This document shows, one piece after another, positions 25,443 through 34,528 of a stretch of DNA of 64,000 bases. The notes under the pieces are model-generated. The model ran no database searches. It was given only the letters and a program-made list of their open reading frames with translations, and had not been told where the DNA came from. The stretch comes from Aestuariivirga litoralis (GTDB lineage: Bacteria > Pseudomonadota > Alphaproteobacteria > Rhizobiales > Aestuariivirgaceae). Both the position numbers and the translations under genes were made by a program. The stretch covers positions 1,860,001 to 1,924,000 of the forward strand of contig NZ_WAHS01000001.1 in the NCBI RefSeq assembly GCF_015714715.1, given 5' to 3'. Every line of letters starts with the position of its first letter. Within the stretch, counting starts at the first letter, position 1.

Positions 25443-26749
25443 GCAAGGAACTTGAAACCGATTGGTCACTCGCCGCCACCGCTGCACGGCGCGACAAATT
25501 CTATGCCGCCTCACAGCGCAAATTTGTACCCTTCAAGGAACCGGTGGTTTTCAAGAAAGGCTCGATGCAATATCTCTGGGATGTGGACGGCAAGAAATAT
25601 ACTGATCTGCTGGGCATGAATGTCTGCGTGTCGGTTGGTCATGCGCATCCGAAAGTGGTCAGCGCTGCGATGGCGCAGGCGCAGGAGCTCACGCATTGTA
25701 CCACCATGTTCTATCACCCCACCCCGGCGCATTTTGCCGAGGAGCTGGCGGCTACCATGCCGAAGGGCCATGAATGGGTGGTGCATTTCACCAATTCGGG
25801 TTCAGAGGCCATCGACCTCGCGATGGTGATGGCGCGCACTTATACCGGCCATATGGATTTGCTGGCGCTGCGCACCGCTTATCACGGGCCTACATCAGCG
25901 GCGCAATCGATCACGGGCATCGCGGGTTTCCGCCATCCGGGCATGCCGGGCAATGTGTCTTTCGTGGCGGAGCCCAACCAGTATCGCGGCATATTCGGCG
26001 CGGGAACCGAGCCCTATCTTGACGAGATTGATCGCACCATTTCCAGCACGACGACAGGCAAGGTGGCCGGCATTTTTGTGGAAAGTGTGCAGGGCTATGG
26101 CGGCATTGTTGAAATGCCAAAAGGTTATATGTCAGGTGCAGCAGAACGCGTGCGCGCAGCGGGCGGGCTCTATGTGGCCGATGAAGTGCAAACTGGCTTT
26201 GGCCGCACAGGTGACCACATGTGGGGCTTTGAGGCCGATGGCGTGGTGCCGGATATTGTCGTCATGGCCAAGGGCATCGGCAATGGCTTTCCGCTGGGTG
26301 CCGTTGTGGCGCGCAAGGCGATTGGCGATGTGATGGCCGACAAGTTCATGTTCCACACTTATGGTGCCAACCCCACAAGCTGCGCAGCTGGGCGCGCTGT
26401 TCTGCAAGTGATCCGCGAGGAGAAGACGCAGGAGAATTCCAAGAAGGTGGGTGCCGCACTTCTGTTGCGCTTGAAGGATTTGCAGCAGCGCCACAAGTCG
26501 ATCGGCGATGTACGCGGGCGTGGGCTGATGCTGGCGATCGAAATGGTGAAGGACCGCAAGACCAAGGAGCCGGATGCAGGCATCACCGCCGCCGTGTTTG
26601 AAAGCTGCCGCGACCAGGGACTTATCCTGTCGAAATCCGGGCCTGATCGCTCGGTGCTGCGCATGGTGCCGCCGATGTGCCTGTCGCTGGACGATGTGGA
26701 CCAGGTGGCCAATGGCATCGACCGTGCCTTCACCGAGGCCACGGCATGA
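25439..26749 (+). CDS. Class III aminotransferase (AGXT2/omega-amino acid type)
   Basis: This 436-residue PLP-dependent aminotransferase is of subgroup III. Visible marks are FTNSGSEAIDLAMVMAR (phosphate-binding helix), D248 in YVADEVQTGFGRTG, and the PLP lysine K278 in VVMAKGIGNGFPLGAVV. Overall it resembles AGXT2-like alanine-glyoxylate/beta-amino acid aminotransferases. Such enzymes act on a terminal or beta amino group (beta-alanine, beta-aminoisobutyrate, GABA), which in this operon would be the primary amine left after full demethylation. The overlap with the preceding gene (ATGA) supports one pathway. Confidence 0.9.
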   Translation: MSKELETDWSLAATAARRDKFYAASQRKFVPFKEPVVFKKGSMQYLWDVDGKKYTDLLGMNVCVSVGHAHPKVVSAAMAQAQELTHCTTMFYHPTPAHFAEELAATMPKGHEWVVHFTNSGSEAIDLAMVMARTYTGHMDLLALRTAYHGPTSAAQSITGIAGFRHPGMPGNVSFVAEPNQYRGIFGAGTEPYLDEIDRTISSTTTGKVAGIFVESVQGYGGIVEMPKGYMSGAAERVRAAGGLYVADEVQTGFGRTGDHMWGFEADGVVPDIVVMAKGIGNGFPLGAVVARKAIGDVMADKFMFHTYGANPTSCAAGRAVLQVIREEKTQENSKKVGAALLLRLKDLQQRHKSIGDVRGRGLMLAIEMVKDRKTKEPDAGITAAVFESCRDQGLILSKSGPDRSVLRMVPPMCLSLDDVDQVANGIDRAFTEATA

Positions 26750-27492
26750 GCCATGCAATAATAGCGCTGTGGTCGCATCCGCGTTCGATGTCGACCGCGT
26801 TCGAGCGCATCATGCGAGCGCGTGGCGATCTGGAATGCCTGCATGAGCCTTTCATGTATGATTATTATATCAACCGCTCGAAGCGCGAGATGCCGCATTT
26901 CGATGCGATGGATAATCATCCGCGCAGCTATGAGGGCATCCGCGACATGATCCTCGCCAAGGCGGAGGCAGGCCCGGTGTTCTTCAAGGACATGAGCTAT
27001 TATGTGATGCCGCATATCATGCAGGATGAAGCTTTCCTGCGCCGCGTGACGCATAGTTTTCTGGTGCGCAATCCGAAGGCCTCGCTCACCTCCTATGCGA
27101 AGCTTGATCCGGAATTCACCAGCGAGGAACTGGGCATTGAAGCGCAGTGGCAGCAGTTGAGCGGATTGTCCGGGCGCGGGGTCGTGATCCAGAGCGAGCG
27201 GGTGCAGGTTGATCCGCAGGGCGAGATGCGGCGCTATTGGCAGGCAGTGGGGCTGGCCGACAAACCCGAAGCGTTGGAATGGGGCGATGAGAAGCCGGCC
27301 GATTGGCAACAAGTTGCAGGCTGGCATCAGGATGTGCTTTCGAGCAAAGGGGTGAAGCCGCTGACGGCGGAGAAGCTGCGCGAAATCGACGATGGTTTCG
27401 AAAAGCTGGTGGAGAGCCAGCCGCGCTTCAAGGCGATGTTCGAGCAGCATTTGCCCGCGTACGAAAAGCTCGTAGCGCAGAGTGAACGCTAG
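26746..27492 (+). CDS. Sulfotransferase-like P-loop protein
   Basis: This 248-residue protein begins with ALWSHPRSMSTAFERIMRAR, which resembles the 5'-phosphosulfate loop of sulfotransferases (pattern SxPRSGSTxxxxxL). ECLHEPF follows, and SFLVRNPKASLTSY lies where the 3'-phosphate-binding RxPxxxxxS motif is expected. It is of the small group sometimes annotated as branched-chain-aminotransferase-like in fungi, which lacks tested function. It may use PAPS or another nucleotide. It ends the demethylation operon, with ATGA overlap to the aminotransferase, and its tail overlaps a convergent gene by four bases. Its role in amine catabolism is not obvious. Confidence 0.7.
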   Translation: MSHAIIALWSHPRSMSTAFERIMRARGDLECLHEPFMYDYYINRSKREMPHFDAMDNHPRSYEGIRDMILAKAEAGPVFFKDMSYYVMPHIMQDEAFLRRVTHSFLVRNPKASLTSYAKLDPEFTSEELGIEAQWQQLSGLSGRGVVIQSERVQVDPQGEMRRYWQAVGLADKPEALEWGDEKPADWQQVAGWHQDVLSSKGVKPLTAEKLREIDDGFEKLVESQPRFKAMFEQHLPAYEKLVAQSER

Positions 27493-28310
27493 CGATCCAA
27501 AAACAGATCGCGCATCGGGGTGCTGCCGGGAACTCCAGAGTAGCCTGACAAATCAGTGATGCCTTCCTTGGCCAGCACTTCGTCGTCGATGAAGAAATTG
27601 CCGGTGCATTCGCGTGCGAGTTTCGTCAGGATCGCATGCGCCGCATCGGCGACGATGTCGGGCTTGCGGCAATGTTCTGGCTTGATGATGCCGCCCAGCA
27701 TGGCGAGGGCTGCGGTTTCAATGATGGTGCGGGGCCAGAGTGCGTTGGCGGCGATGCCGATGTCGCGGAATTCTTCGGCCCAGCCCAGCACGCACAGGCT
27801 CATTCCCATTTTTGAAATCGTATAGGCCACATGTGGGCCGAACCATTTGGGATCAAGCGAAGGTGGCGGCGACAGCGTGAGGATATGCGGGTTCGCCGCT
27901 TTCTTCAGGTAAGGCAGGCAGGCTTGGGTCACCGCGAAGGTGCCGCGGATGTTCACCTGCATCATCAGGTCATAGCGGCGCATTGGCGTTTGCGCGGTGC
28001 CGGTGAGGTTGATGGCGCTGGCATTGTTGATCACGATGTCGATGCCGCCGAAAGTCTCTGCGGCTTTTTCTGTGGCGGCCTTGATGCTCTCTTCATCGCG
28101 CACATCGACGATGACGGGCAGCGCGTTGCCGCCGGCGGATTTGATCTCGTCAGCAGCGGAATAAATGGTGCCGGGCAGTTTGGCATGTTCTTCCGCCGTC
28201 TTGGCGGCGACCACTATATTGGCGCCATCACGCGCTGCGCGCAGGGCGATGGCTTTGCCGATGCCACGGCTGGCGCCGGTGATGAATAGTGTCGTGCCTT
28301 TGAGACTCAT
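27489..28310 (-). CDS. Short-chain dehydrogenase/reductase (HSDL2-like)
   Basis: This 273-residue SDR has the cofactor motif TGASRGIGKAIAL (residues 11-23), NNAS in the middle, and the catalytic YxxxK in AYTISKMG. The end HILTLSPPPSLDPKWFG is characteristic of the HSDL2-like branch that acts on acyl-CoA or related lipids. It is the last gene of the eight-gene beta-oxidation operon; ATG 28310 overlaps the thioesterase stop. The long upstream frame (to 28472) runs through the preceding gene and is not real. The substrate is not known. Confidence 0.88.
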   Translation of the reverse strand: MSLKGTTLFITGASRGIGKAIALRAARDGANIVVAAKTAEEHAKLPGTIYSAADEIKSAGGNALPVIVDVRDEESIKAATEKAAETFGGIDIVINNASAINLTGTAQTPMRRYDLMMQVNIRGTFAVTQACLPYLKKAANPHILTLSPPPSLDPKWFGPHVAYTISKMGMSLCVLGWAEEFRDIGIAANALWPRTIIETAALAMLGGIIKPEHCRKPDIVADAAHAILTKLARECTGNFFIDDEVLAKEGITDLSGYSGVPGSTPMRDLFLDR

Positions 28311-28837
28311 GATTTCCCCTTGCCGCCTGCGGCGAGTTCCGCTTGCTGCCATTGCACGATCCAGTCCGGCAGCGGCGGTGATGTTTCTTCGTGCCCCAGT
28401 GATTTTGCCATTTCTGCCGGGGGCATGGTGCCACCCTTCTTGACGAAGGCGGCCTTGACGATGGATTGGCACATCAGCTCGCCTTCACGCTCGATGCGAT
28501 GTTCGATGAACATCCATTTTGCGTCCCAGCACAACACCTGCGTGGCCAGTGTGATGCGCTGAAACGGCTGGATGGGGCGGCGGAAGCGGATCATGCTGCC
28601 AGCAATCACCGGCATCAATCCATCGCGGCGCATCAGCTTGCCGAGGCCGCCGCGCACGATCAACTCCATTCGGCCCAGATCCATCAGCGCGAAATAGCGC
28701 GCGTTGGTCATGTGCAGGTTGAAGTCCAGGTCGGACGGCCAGCAGCGGAAATGCTGAATGATTTTCTCATTCCAGCGCATCGGCGGCGCGCGCAAGCTGG
28801 CGAGCACCACCCAGATGAGGCGGAACCACAGATTCAT
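28307..28837 (-). CDS. Hot-dog fold acyl-CoA thioesterase (THEM6-like)
   Basis: This 176-residue protein has the motif DLDFNLHMTNARYFALMDLGR typical of 4-hydroxybenzoyl-CoA thioesterase-type hot-dog proteins, in the version found in THEM6-like bacterial proteins. A hydrophobic N-terminus (NLWFRLIWVVLASL) may bind the membrane. It would hydrolyse acyl-CoAs, giving release or recycling of CoA in the operon's fatty acid degradation. The three-base gap to the acyl-CoA dehydrogenase stop and overlap with the SDR indicate cotranscription. Confidence 0.82.
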   Translation of the reverse strand: MNLWFRLIWVVLASLRAPPMRWNEKIIQHFRCWPSDLDFNLHMTNARYFALMDLGRMELIVRGGLGKLMRRDGLMPVIAGSMIRFRRPIQPFQRITLATQVLCWDAKWMFIEHRIEREGELMCQSIVKAAFVKKGGTMPPAEMAKSLGHEETSPPLPDWIVQWQQAELAAGGKGKS

Positions 28838-28840
28838 GAT

Positions 28841-30628
28841 TCAGAAATGCGCATCGTCAAAGGCCATCATGGTCTTGCCACCGGCCATCACCGCCTGGAA
28901 ATGCGCGGTGGCTTGCGGCAACAGACGCTCCATGAAGAAGCGCGCGGTGGACAGCTTCGCCTTGTAGAAACCTTCCGGATCATCCGTGCCGACCTTGGCG
29001 AGGCTGAGTTCCGCCATCTGCGTCCACATATAGGCGACTACTGTGTAGCCCATCAGGCGCAGATAATCGGTGGCAGCGGCCCCGGCTTCTTCAGGCTTCG
29101 AAAGCCCAACAGTCGCCACCTGCGCGGTGGCCTGCTGCAGGCGGCCGAAAGCTTTTGCGAGAGGCTCGACAAATTCTGTCATGCCGTCCTTTTCGATCTT
29201 CGCTTCAATATAATTGGAGATCGGGTGGAAGACGCTGCGCAGATAGCGGCCGGCATGGGCGGGCATTTTGCGGCCCACGAGATCTAACGCCTGTACACCG
29301 TTGGTGCCTTCGTAAATCTGGGTGATGCGGGCATCGCGCACATATTGCTCCATGCCATTATCATGGATGTAGCCGTGGCCGCCGAAGACCTGCACGCCGA
29401 GATTGGTGACTTCAAAACCCATGTCGGTCATCATCGCCTTTACCACCGGCGTGATGACTGCGACGCGGTCTTCGGCCTTGATGCGTTCGACTTCATCTGG
29501 GTGATGCTTGCTTTCGTCGAGTGCCTTGGCGGCCCAGCCGGAGAGTGCGCGGCAGCCTTCAATCCAGGCGCGCTGGGTGAGCAGCATGCGGCGGATATCG
29601 GGATGGACGATGAGCGGGTCGGCCGGCTTGTCGGGATATTTGGCACCCGAAAGCGCCCTGCCCTGCAGGCGTTCCTTCGCATAGGCCACGGCATTCTGGT
29701 AAGAAACCTCAGCTAAACCAAGGCCTTGCACGCCCACCGAGACACGCTCGGTATTCATCATGGCGAACATAGCACGCATGCCCTTGTGCGGCTCGCCGAC
29801 GAGGTAGCCGACCGCATCTTCGAACACGAGCATGCAGGAGGCCGACGCCTTGATGCCCATCTTGTGTTCGATCGACGCGCAGGTGACGCCATTGCGCATG
29901 CCCGGCGTGCCATCAGCCTTGGGCATGAATTTCGGAACGAGAAAAAGGCTGATGCCTTTCACGCCCTTGGGCGCATCCGGCAGCTTGGCCAGAACCAAAT
30001 GGATAATGTTTTCAGTGAGATCGTGCTCACCCGAAGTGATGAAAATCTTGGTGCCGCTGATCTTGTAGCTGCCGTCATCCTGCGGCACGGCCTTGGTGCG
30101 CAGCAGGCCCAGATCGGTGCCACAATGCGGCTCGGTGAGGCACATTGTGCCGGACCAGGTGCCTTCCACCATCTTGGGCAGATAGGCGTTTTTCAGCTCG
30201 TCGCTGGCATAGCCATGCAGTGCCGTATAGGCACCGTGGGTGAGGCCGGGATACATGCCGAAGGACAGATTGGCGGAGCAAATCATTTCTTCCATCAACA
30301 GGTTAACCGATTTCGGCATGCCCTGGCCGCCGTAAGCCGGATCGCTGGCGAGAGACGGCCAGCCGCCTTCGCGGAACAGATTATAGGCTTCCTTGAAGCC
30401 CTTCGGCGTGCGGACGACGCCATTGTCCCAATGGCAGCCTTCGTCGTCGGCTGGGAGATTGAGCGGGTGCAGAACTTCCTGGCAGAGCTTGGCGGCTTCA
30501 TTCAGGACGGGATCAATCACATCCGGCGTAAAGTCATTGAAGTCATTGAGCTTGGCGAGATCGCCACCATTATGAAGCTCATAGAGGACGAAGCGCATGT
30601 CGCGCAGGGGGGCCTGATAGGTGGGCAT
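28841..30628 (-). CDS. Acyl-CoA dehydrogenase (FadE-type, ~595 aa form)
   Basis: This 595-residue FAD enzyme belongs to the longer acyl-CoA dehydrogenase group that includes B. subtilis FadE and the DMSP enzyme DmdC. Motifs: MCLTEPHCGTDLG (FAD contact), GIKASASCMLVFEDA, and the active-site base E440 in ITQIYEGTNGVQALDLVGRK. The C-terminal extension (from about 460, with YMWTQMAELSLAK) is normal for this form. It carries out the first oxidation of fatty acid beta-oxidation, with ETF as acceptor. The DmdC function is possible but not favoured, since the operon holds a full fatty acid set. Confidence 0.9.
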   Translation of the reverse strand: MPTYQAPLRDMRFVLYELHNGGDLAKLNDFNDFTPDVIDPVLNEAAKLCQEVLHPLNLPADDEGCHWDNGVVRTPKGFKEAYNLFREGGWPSLASDPAYGGQGMPKSVNLLMEEMICSANLSFGMYPGLTHGAYTALHGYASDELKNAYLPKMVEGTWSGTMCLTEPHCGTDLGLLRTKAVPQDDGSYKISGTKIFITSGEHDLTENIIHLVLAKLPDAPKGVKGISLFLVPKFMPKADGTPGMRNGVTCASIEHKMGIKASASCMLVFEDAVGYLVGEPHKGMRAMFAMMNTERVSVGVQGLGLAEVSYQNAVAYAKERLQGRALSGAKYPDKPADPLIVHPDIRRMLLTQRAWIEGCRALSGWAAKALDESKHHPDEVERIKAEDRVAVITPVVKAMMTDMGFEVTNLGVQVFGGHGYIHDNGMEQYVRDARITQIYEGTNGVQALDLVGRKMPAHAGRYLRSVFHPISNYIEAKIEKDGMTEFVEPLAKAFGRLQQATAQVATVGLSKPEEAGAAATDYLRLMGYTVVAYMWTQMAELSLAKVGTDDPEGFYKAKLSTARFFMERLLPQATAHFQAVMAGGKTMMAFDDAHF

Positions 30629-30639
30629 GGAATGCTCCT

Positions 30640-32949
30640 CTAGTTTCGCAAGGGCTTGCCGGTTTCCAGCATCTGGGTGATGCGGTCCAGCGTGCCGGTG
30701 TTGCGCACCAATTGCATGAAGCGGGTGCGTTCAAGTTCCAGAATCTCTGTGTCTTTCATGGATTTAAGCATGTCTGTCTTACCGCCCGAAAGGACTTCGG
30801 CCAGCTCGGCGAGGACGACTTTGTCATAGGGTGTCGCCTTGCCGGCGCGGGCGAAACCATCGACCGCCATGTCCATCGCCACGCGGCCGGTGGGGCCGGG
30901 GAGATTGAAAGTTGGCGGCTCCGGTGCTTTGTAATCAACTGATAAGGCTAAAGCTTTTGCCTTGGCATCGGCCAGCAGGCGGTAGCGGTTCATGGTGATA
31001 CTGTCACCCGGTCGCATGAACAGATATTCCTTGGCCTCGGCGGCGGATTTGGAAACTGTCGCTACTGATATGATTTCAAAGGCTTTAATCACCGCTGGCA
31101 TGGGGCCTTGGGGGAGTTTTCCGAGTGTTCCCCAGCGATGCAGCATTTCCTTGCAGCCGCCCCAGCCGGGGATGAGGCCGACGCCGACTTCGACGAGGCC
31201 GGTATAGGTTTCGGCATGAGCTTGCACGGCATCGGAGGCGAGCAAGATTTCGCAACCGCCACCCAGCGCCATGCCGGAAGGCGCGCTAACTACTGGAAAA
31301 GGCGCGTATTTCAGGGCGCGGTAGGCATCCTGGCCGGAAGCGACGAGGCGCTCGATTTCGCCCCAAGCTGCGATGTTGGCAGCGAAGGCGGCGAGGCCGA
31401 GATTGGCACCGGCGGAGAAATGCGTGCCTTCATTATAGATGACCAGCGCTTTGAAATCCTTCTGCACCAGCTTGATGGTTTTGCTAATCAGCGCCATCGT
31501 ATCGGCGTCCAAGCTGTTCATTTTGCTGGTAAATTCGAAGCAGGCCACGCCATCGCCAATGTCCCAGACGGCAGCTGAGCCGTTCTTAAGAACCGGTTGC
31601 GCGGTGCGCTTGATGTCTTCCAGCATGATGACGCCTTCAGAACGTTTCACATCGTGATAGGCACCATCCAAACCGAGCACCTGGCGGTGGCCGTTTTCGA
31701 TGCGGTAGAGGCTGCGGCCTGCAGCAATTTGCAGATATTTCGGAGCTGGCTGCAGATTTTTGCTTAGCCACTCGGTGCCCAGCTGATCTATCAGTTCGAA
31801 GGGGCCGAATTTCCAGTTGAAGCCGAGGCGCATCGCCTCGTCGATGGCGCTTGGATCGTCCGACACTTCACCGACGAGAGAGGCTGCGTAAGCCAAGGTG
31901 CGGCTCATTACGTCCCACGCATATTTGCCGTGCTTGCTGTCATGGCTCAAAAGTTTCGCGAGGCTGCGGCCTGACTCGTTGATCGCGTCAATCGAGGGGC
32001 GTTGCTGGTCGCGGTAGTCGCCCGTGGTGAGATCAATCGCTTCCTTGCGTTTGCCCTTCTCGCGGTTGAGGCGGTAGAAGCCGCCCTTGCCCTTGCGACC
32101 TGTATAGCCTTCCTTGATCATTCTCTCGATCAAGGGCATCGGCTGGTTGGCGGCGTGGAAGGGATCCTCTTTAGGCAGCAGCGATGTCATGCTGGCATTG
32201 ATATGCGGCATGAGGTCGAGGCCGACGAGGTCAATGAGTCCGAACACGCCGGTCTTCGGCACACCGATAGGCTTGGACAGAATAGCGTCTGCCTCTTCGA
32301 CCGTGATGCCCTGCGCGATGGCTTCGGTGACGGCTACCTGCATCCAATAGATGCCGAGACGATTGCCGATGAAGCCGGGGCGGTCTTTGCAGACCACGAT
32401 GCTTTTGCCGAGCTGCATGTCTGCGAATTGCGATACGGCGGCCAGTGCCTCCTTAGAAGTCTTGTTGCTGGTGACGACTTCAAGAAGGCGCATATAACGC
32501 GGTGGGTTGAAGAAGTGAGTGATGAGGAAGCTCTTGGCGAATTCCTCCGATGCGCCCTTGGTCAATTCCACAAGCGGAATGGTTGAGGTGTTAGACGAGA
32601 CAACACAGCCCTTCTTCTTCACTTTATCAATGCGGGCATAGAGCGCCTGCTTGATGTCGAGCCGTTCGATGACGGCTTCGATGATCCAGTCGCAATCCTT
32701 GAGCAGATCAAAATGATCTTCGGTGTTGCCGGTGGTGACGAGCCGCGCTGCGCCCTTGCTCATGAAGGGGGCAGGATCGGTCCTCAACATTTTCTCAACA
32801 GCGCTCTCGGCGATCACGCTGCGGTTGGTGGCATCCTTCGGCACGATGTCGAGCAGGATGACGGGCACGCCCGCATTGGCAACATGGGCGGCGATTGCCG
32901 CGCCCATCACGCCGGCGCCAATGACGGCGACTTTTTTGATCTCGCTCAT
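30640..32949 (-). CDS. 3-hydroxyacyl-CoA dehydrogenase/enoyl-CoA hydratase (FadN-like)
   Basis: This 769-residue bifunctional enzyme has the dehydrogenase half first: NAD fold VIGAGVMGAAIAAHVANAG near residues 8-26, then IVSSNTSTIPLVEL-like and FFNPPRYMRLLEV segments. The C-terminal part holds an enoyl-CoA hydratase domain (HFSAGANLGL, GGGCEILLASD, GLIPGWGG). This order is the reverse of E. coli FadB and is that of B. subtilis FadN. ATG 32949 shares a base with the thiolase stop. It catalyses hydration of the double bond and oxidation of the 3-hydroxy group in beta-oxidation. Confidence 0.92.
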   Translation of the reverse strand: MSEIKKVAVIGAGVMGAAIAAHVANAGVPVILLDIVPKDATNRSVIAESAVEKMLRTDPAPFMSKGAARLVTTGNTEDHFDLLKDCDWIIEAVIERLDIKQALYARIDKVKKKGCVVSSNTSTIPLVELTKGASEEFAKSFLITHFFNPPRYMRLLEVVTSNKTSKEALAAVSQFADMQLGKSIVVCKDRPGFIGNRLGIYWMQVAVTEAIAQGITVEEADAILSKPIGVPKTGVFGLIDLVGLDLMPHINASMTSLLPKEDPFHAANQPMPLIERMIKEGYTGRKGKGGFYRLNREKGKRKEAIDLTTGDYRDQQRPSIDAINESGRSLAKLLSHDSKHGKYAWDVMSRTLAYAASLVGEVSDDPSAIDEAMRLGFNWKFGPFELIDQLGTEWLSKNLQPAPKYLQIAAGRSLYRIENGHRQVLGLDGAYHDVKRSEGVIMLEDIKRTAQPVLKNGSAAVWDIGDGVACFEFTSKMNSLDADTMALISKTIKLVQKDFKALVIYNEGTHFSAGANLGLAAFAANIAAWGEIERLVASGQDAYRALKYAPFPVVSAPSGMALGGGCEILLASDAVQAHAETYTGLVEVGVGLIPGWGGCKEMLHRWGTLGKLPQGPMPAVIKAFEIISVATVSKSAAEAKEYLFMRPGDSITMNRYRLLADAKAKALALSVDYKAPEPPTFNLPGPTGRVAMDMAVDGFARAGKATPYDKVVLAELAEVLSGGKTDMLKSMKDTEILELERTRFMQLVRNTGTLDRITQMLETGKPLRN

Positions 32950-34085
32950 CAGAGCGCCTCCAGGATGGTGGCGATGCCCTGGCCGCCGCCGATGCACTGG
33001 GTGGCGAGCGCATATTTACCCTTTTCGCGCTTCAGCAAGGTTGCGGCCTTGCCGACGATGCGAGCGCCAGTGGCACCCAGCGGATGGCCGATGGCGATGG
33101 CACCGCCATCGAGATTCACTTTCGATGCATCAAGCCCAATGTCACGGATCGAAGCCAGTGACTGGGACGAGAAAGCTTCGTTGAGTTCGATCACATCGAG
33201 TTGCTTGGCGTCGATACCGGCGCGGGCCAGTGCTTTCTTCGATGCGCCCACGGGGCCTACACCCATGATATCCGGTGCGCAGCCTGACACCGCGACTGAC
33301 TTTACCGCGGCGATCATGTCCAGCTTGTTGCGCTTGGCATAATCTTCCGAGCAGACCAGCAGGGCTGCCGCACCATCGGTGAGCGGCGAAGAGGTGCCGG
33401 CGGTCACGACGCCGTTCACATTGAAGGCTGGCTTCAATTCAGCCAGCGCTTCTAGTGTGGTTTCAGGACGGATGCAGCCATCTTCAGAGATCACGCCCTT
33501 CCTGGTGGTGATCGCGATGATCTCATCCTTCAGCTTGCCGGCGGCGCGGGCGGCATTGGCCTTGGCATGCGAGGCAACGGCGAATTCTTCCTGTTCCTTG
33601 CGGCTGATCTTCCAGCGGGCGGCGACGTTCTCTGCCGTGTCACCCATCGGGATATAAGCATCCGGCATGGTCTTGATGAGTTCAGGATTGGGCATGGGGT
33701 TGAAGCCCATCATCGGCACGCGCGACATGCTTTCCACGCCTGCACAGATGAAAGCCTCGCCAGCGCCCAACGCAATGGCACCCGCTGCAATGTGAACCGA
33801 AGTCATCGACGAGCCGCAGAAGCGGTTGATGGTGGCGGCACCCAGCGATATGGGCAGGCCGGCCATCAGGCTGATGAGGCGGGCGACGTTGAAGCCCTGC
33901 TCTGCTTCCGGGAAGGCGCAGCCCAGCAGCAGATCTTCGATATCGGCCGGGTTGATCTTGCTGTTCTTGACCAGAGCCGCGATCACTTGCGCGGCCAGAT
34001 CATCGGGGCGGACGGAGGCGAGTTCGCCTTTTCTGGCGGGCGTGAAGGGGGAGCGGGCGTAGGCTGCGATTACAGTGCGGGTCAT
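32949..34085 (-). CDS. Acetyl-CoA C-acyltransferase (thiolase, FadA type)
   Basis: This 378-residue thiolase cleaves 3-ketoacyl-CoA with CoA. Catalytic residues are C90 (INRFCGSSM), the His in AIAIGHPLGATGARI, and the C-terminal Cys in TQCIGGGQG. ATG 34085 has GGAG upstream and gives the usual N-terminus; a TTG at 34097 would add four residues. It lies between merR and the FadN-like gene. The order fadA-fadN-fadE matches the composition of the B. subtilis fadNAE group. Confidence 0.93.
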   Translation of the reverse strand: MTRTVIAAYARSPFTPARKGELASVRPDDLAAQVIAALVKNSKINPADIEDLLLGCAFPEAEQGFNVARLISLMAGLPISLGAATINRFCGSSMTSVHIAAGAIALGAGEAFICAGVESMSRVPMMGFNPMPNPELIKTMPDAYIPMGDTAENVAARWKISRKEQEEFAVASHAKANAARAAGKLKDEIIAITTRKGVISEDGCIRPETTLEALAELKPAFNVNGVVTAGTSSPLTDGAAALLVCSEDYAKRNKLDMIAAVKSVAVSGCAPDIMGVGPVGASKKALARAGIDAKQLDVIELNEAFSSQSLASIRDIGLDASKVNLDGGAIAIGHPLGATGARIVGKAATLLKREKGKYALATQCIGGGQGIATILEAL

Positions 34086-34099
34086 CTTGTTCTCCAAAT

Positions 34100-34528
34100 T
34101 TAGTTGGCGTTGGCGCCCTTGGCGCGCAGAGCCTCAATTGAAATCTGTTCCATATTGCGAAGTTCGCTGATGCTTGTTTCAACCGCGTGAAGCTGTTCTT
34201 CCAGCAAGGTGATGCGGCCGCGCACCTTCTTCAAGAGATGCTGCATCTGCTTCACATTGGAATGATCAGCATCATAGAGATCGAGGAATTCCTTGATCTC
34301 ACGCAGCGAGAAACCCATGCGCTTGCCGCGCAGGATCAAAATCATCCGCACCCGGTCGCGGCGCGTATAGGCGCGCGTGTTGCCGAGACGCTGCGGCATC
34401 AGGAGGCCCTTGTCTTCATAGAAACGCAGCGTGCGCGGCGTGATACCGAGATCGCGCGCCAGCTCGGTGACCGAATAGAGCTTGTCGGGCGTGTGGTCTT
34501 TTTCCTGGGCTTCGATCTGCATGGTCAT
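34100..34528 (-). CDS. MerR-family transcriptional regulator of beta-oxidation genes
   Basis: This 142-residue regulator has the MerR HTH (LYSVTELARDLGITPRTLRFYEDKGLL) at residues 17-43, a wing with NTRAYTRRDRVRM, and a coiled dimerisation helix (VKQMQHLLKKVRGRITLLEEQL). It has no metal-binding cysteines, so it is likely to sense an acyl-CoA-type ligand, as LiuR-like MerR proteins do. It lies inside the operon and so is probably autoregulated. The start ATG 34528 overlaps the ligase stop (ATGA). Its expected target is the 20-bp-spacer promoter at 36602-36633. Confidence 0.88.
   Translation of the reverse strand: MTMQIEAQEKDHTPDKLYSVTELARDLGITPRTLRFYEDKGLLMPQRLGNTRAYTRRDRVRMILILRGKRMGFSLREIKEFLDLYDADHSNVKQMQHLLKKVRGRITLLEEQLHAVETSISELRNMEQISIEALRAKGANAN

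Noticed and set aside
28841-30628. DmdC, the DMSP-pathway acyl-CoA dehydrogenase
   Set aside because: The homologous long acyl-CoA dehydrogenase form is shared by FadE; the operon has a full fatty acid set and no dmdA or dmdD gene.
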